Assembly (NCBI GenBank): GCA_947683625.1
Contig: CANTUR010000009.1
Span: forward strand, 8,755,501 to 8,819,500
Reading direction: 5' to 3'
Source of the DNA: Mallotus nudiflorus
Lineage: Eukaryota > Streptophyta > Magnoliopsida > Malpighiales > Euphorbiaceae
Length of the DNA stretch: 64,000 nt
Of this stretch, positions 60,900-64,000 are shown in pieces (positions within the stretch are counted from its first letter, which is position 1; each line of letters begins with the position of its first letter). The notes under the pieces are model-generated. The model saw only the letters and a list, made by a program, of their open reading frames with translations, ran no database searches and was not told the DNA's origin. Position numbers and translations under genes: made by a program.

Positions 60900-62269
60900 T
60901 CTTATCATAACTCTATAATTTTAGAGATCATGAAAATTAGTAAAGTGATAAGTAAAGTATCATTCCCAAGAAGAAAGGGTACTAAGTATTAACTATCAAT
61001 CAATTTTTCCTAGCTAACACAAATCAAAATAAAATTGCAATAATTAATCTAATTAATCTAATTAAATCAATATGGATAGAATAGAGATTAGGCTTGTTTA
61101 AATTGTTAAGGCTTTAGTTATGAAATTAAATTCAACAATTTCATTGATTATTGTTAGGGGTAAACTACTCTAATTTACCTAAAGTATTTTTTGAGATCAT
61201 TTAAGTATGACAAAACTAATTACCACCTATTTTCATTGTTAAGTCAATTAGTTAGGGCTCATTAAGTTCCTTAGCCATTTATTGATCCCTAAAGGATTCA
61301 TTTGCTTTCAAGATCAAGGTTCCTAAGACTTATGAGTTATAAGCTAGTAAATTACTCTATTTTATTTAATAGAAATTTTTCCTGTAAAAATGTAAATAAT
61401 CGGGCCCTTAATTGAACATAAGACATTATACATAACTTATAAAATTAACTAAAAGTTAAATCATTAATAAATAAATAAAAATCCTAACAAGTCTAACTAG
61501 CTACTCCAAAACCAAACTCTAAAATTAAGTTGAGCCAGACATGGCTTTAAAAAGAATTATAAATATAAAATAAACAATAAGAGAATGAAAAAGAATAATA
61601 GATAAAACTCATTTAAGCACGCTTTAATCTTTAAAACCTTGTGTTCACCTTATTGAGCACTTTTTTATAATTTTAGTGTTTAATCCCCTTTGGCTCTCCA
61701 ATGGTTCTTATGTATCCCCTTTTTATAAGAAAATTATTATGGAAAACCTACTTGCAATTAAATTTCCAAGCTTCCACTAAAAAAGAAGATTTCTTTTATT
61801 TGACATGGCCTAGACATGGCCATGTCATGTCTAACATTTTCTAGCCATGCATCATTCTAACACTCATGATTCCTTCCAATGGCAGAAGAGGTCATAATTT
61901 TAAGCATGACTATGTCTATCCTATGTCTCATATTTTTCATGATCTAGTAGTAGATATGGCTTCTAGCATGGCCATATTGCAAGCCATGCTTCCTTAATAT
62001 CTTGTTATAGCATATGGCATGGGCAATAACATGCCTATGTCATGACCATGTACCAATCTTTAACTATTTAGGAATTCATTTCAAAATTTTCCTACAAAGA
62101 GAGAAACACTTATTAAAATAAACATAAACTCATAATTTGACTAAAATCAAACTAAAGATGATAAAATCCTAAATAAAGCTAAAAAATAAATTTGTCCTAA
62201 ATAAACCTAATTTATACCTTATTCAAAATTTATTAGAATTCAAGAAATATGTAATTATTGCACACATTA
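60900..62269 (-). mobile_element. Athila-type 5' LTR
   Basis: Partner of 29249-30620. Minus-strand end AGAGTTATGATAAGA at 60900, where the terminal CA is mutated to GA; start near 62269 with TGTGTGCAATAATTAC. The CATGGCCATG words lie at 61800-62060. Confidence 0.85.
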
Positions 62270-62274
62270 ACTAA

Positions 62275-63479
62275 AATTAGCCTTTAAGAGTTGAAGGATT
62301 TTTATAAGGGAAAAGTAATGAATGTTAAAGAAGTTTAGAGCCTTTTGTAATGCCATGCTTATAGTACCAAAAAGGCTGATAGGCCATCTAAGGTATGTTT
62401 ACTTTGCTGTTATTTTTTCTTTTAGGTTTTTGACTAACACTATTGATGGCTTAAAGGATTGTAACATTTTATGGGTTGTTGAGGGTATAAAGTTCAACTT
62501 AACCCATTATTCCTGAAACTATCTAGGGTATGGATGATATGAGAGTTTGTTGGTCTCTATCCTTTACTAGTAGCCCTTTATTACTTTTTATATTACTACA
62601 TGAAAGGTAGAGTGTTTTAGAGATGCCAAATGGTAACGTTTTGAGGTATGGTCATCGTAGTCACTAGGAGAGGCATTTTATGAGGTTTAGTGATTACTCA
62701 CATTTTAACTTCACTTCAGATGACTTGCTGGCTTGGATGAGTACTATTTTGTGTGCTGAGATTTGATGGGTTTTTCTTTGGTGGCGGTTGCAAAATACAA
62801 CTCTATAGACCCACCCATGTTGTTTCATAGTTTATAGTTTTTGATTATACACCCATTACTCTCCCATGCTTATATGTAAGTAGTATGGAGTTATAGTGAG
62901 GATCCCATGAGAGTTGATTGAGTTTCAGGGAGGCAAGTTAACTTAGTGTCTCTTTTATCACTTTAAAGTCAATTGGACTTTTATGCTCATGTACCACTTC
63001 TCCATTAGTTGTTGGGATATTTCTTTTAATGATATGTATAGGTGTTGGGTACTTGCAGGTTGGTCCACTTGGTTCCCTAGGCCAGTACTGCTTTGTCCTC
63101 TCATATATTTTAGAGATGACTACATCACATCATTATTATTTATTATAGTACCATATAAAATAATAAAACTATAAAATATTAAACAATGCTTACAAATGAT
63201 AATCCTATATGAATTATTTTTGTTATAAAAGTGTTGATTTTTCCTTTTAAGGACCGATTCAAACAACCTATCATTTCCATGCTTATGCTAATTGTTTATT
63301 TATCCATGGGCACTAAATATGTATATAAATGGGCCTTACTAGTTTCCATGATAGGTTGTTTGAATATAAATGGGCCTTACTAGTTTCCATGCTTATTTAT
63401 TTACATACATATAGAGAGTGGACCAGGAGTCGAGCCTAAAACTAGTAAGGCCCATTTAACGAGTTGCCTCAACCCATAG
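62275..63479. other. Unclassified sequence with inverted and direct repeats
   Basis: No protein similarity recognised in 62275-63240 on either strand, although it is less AT-rich than its surroundings and has short open frames (62322-62516, 62983-63174) that could be remnants of an unknown gene. The right part holds the repeats listed at 63260-63457. Confidence 0.4.
63260..63457. repeat. Nested inverted and direct repeats
   Basis: A perfect 15 bp inverted repeat CAAACAACCTATCAT (63260-63274) and its complement (63348-63362). A 28 bp direct repeat containing AAATGGGCCTTACTAGTTTC at 63323-63350 and 63364-63391. Its 20 bp reverse complement AAACTAGTAAGGCCCATTTA at 63438-63457. The set can form alternative hairpins. 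Confidence 0.9.
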
Positions 63480-64000
63480 CAAAAGAGGCGACACCTGACC
63501 ATGAGAGAGTGTCTAAACTCTAATATAAAACAAGATCAGAATCCAATTATACCTTTGATGATTACATTAAACAACTTTGAGATCAAACTTGCATGATTCA
63601 GATGATCCAAAGTTCATAGTTTTATGGATTACCCCAAAAGGACCCCATTGCACATATGCATCAATTTATGGAGTATTGTGGAAATCTATGGATGAATGGA
63701 GTATCTTTAAAAGCCATCCACCTTATTTTATTTCCTTTTTCTCTCACAGATAAGGTAGCTAGGTGGTTTGTTAGGTTACCTCCAAACTCCATTAGAACTT
63801 AGAATGAGTTGTGCACAGTCTTTTTTAACAAATATTTTCCTTGCTAAAGCTTTAAGAATTAGAAATGAGATTAATTATTTTTACTAGAGAGATGATGAAT
63901 AACTTTTTGAAGCTTGGGAGCAATTCAAGGACTTACAAAGACAATGTCCTTCGCAGTTAATTCCTCTTTGGGATTTGGTGCAGTCTTTTTACAAGGGCAA
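63480..64000 (+). pseudogene. Athila-type Gag, partial at window edge
   Basis: Plus-strand Gag core: FYGLPQKDPIAHMHQFMEY-like text near 63620-63670, LILFPFSLTDK near 63720-63755, ARWFVRLPPNSIRT near 63760-63800, then FFNKYFPC near 63820 and, in other frames, an E.LFEAWEQFKDLQRQCPSQ block near 63890-63960. The gene is disrupted by stops (for example after SIRT) and continues past 64000. It is opposite in strand to the Athila-type element at 29-62 kb and is a separate, diverged family. Confidence 0.8.

Noticed and set aside
62322..63174. Possible host gene remnant
   Set aside because: Only short open frames with no recognisable motif; not enough to call a gene.

Overview
This window is a plant nuclear repeat desert, almost certainly from a dicot. 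It is visibly AT-rich. I found no intact host gene, no tRNA or rRNA, and no bacterial-type feature. Everything I can recognise is a transposable element or an old viral insertion, and all carry stops, frameshifts or lost catalytic residues. The species cannot be named from the sequence.

Layout. 1-5.4 kb: a minus-strand Ty1/copia element (gag with two CCHC knuckles, PBS, LTR) split by a 2.07 kb solo LTR that has a perfect 5 bp target duplication. 5.4-7.6 kb: 3' end and LTR of a plus-strand Ty3/gypsy element. 7.6-13 kb: unclassified, probably LTR-derived DNA. 13-20.3 kb: a plus-strand Athila-type element (pol, ATHILA ORF1-like gene, two polypurine-like tracts, 3' LTR). 20.4-27 kb: a rearranged Tat-type element with a 1.24 kb tandem duplication and an inversion. 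27-29.2 kb: LTR-like DNA with a 53 bp tandem repeat.

29.2-62.3 kb is a nest. The outer shell is one minus-strand Athila-type element about 7.25 kb long, with LTRs at 29.2-30.6 and 60.9-62.3 kb, that lacks RT and integrase. It was opened by three insertions. (1) A complete 15.7 kb minus-strand Tat-type element (31358-47101, TSD ACAAG) has dual RNase H and an antisense plant-mobile-domain pseudogene. (2) An endogenous pararetrovirus (family Caulimoviridae, 48734-56543) sits inside the Athila protease gene. (3) A plus-oriented solo LTR of the same Tat family (58139-60346) sits inside the Athila gag. 62.3-64 kb: a stretch with inverted and direct repeats, then an Athila-type gag that runs off the window.

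The most interesting object is the pararetrovirus. It is a slightly longer than unit-length copy (repeat period about 7.34 kb) with coat protein zinc knuckle, movement-protein-like domain, protease, RT, RNase H and a probable transactivator, in cavemovirus/solendovirus-like order. Its terminal direct repeats each carry a TATA-like box and AATAAA, so it has the outward form of an LTR element without an integrase. All coordinates come from reading by eye, so element edges marked approximate may be off by tens of bases.
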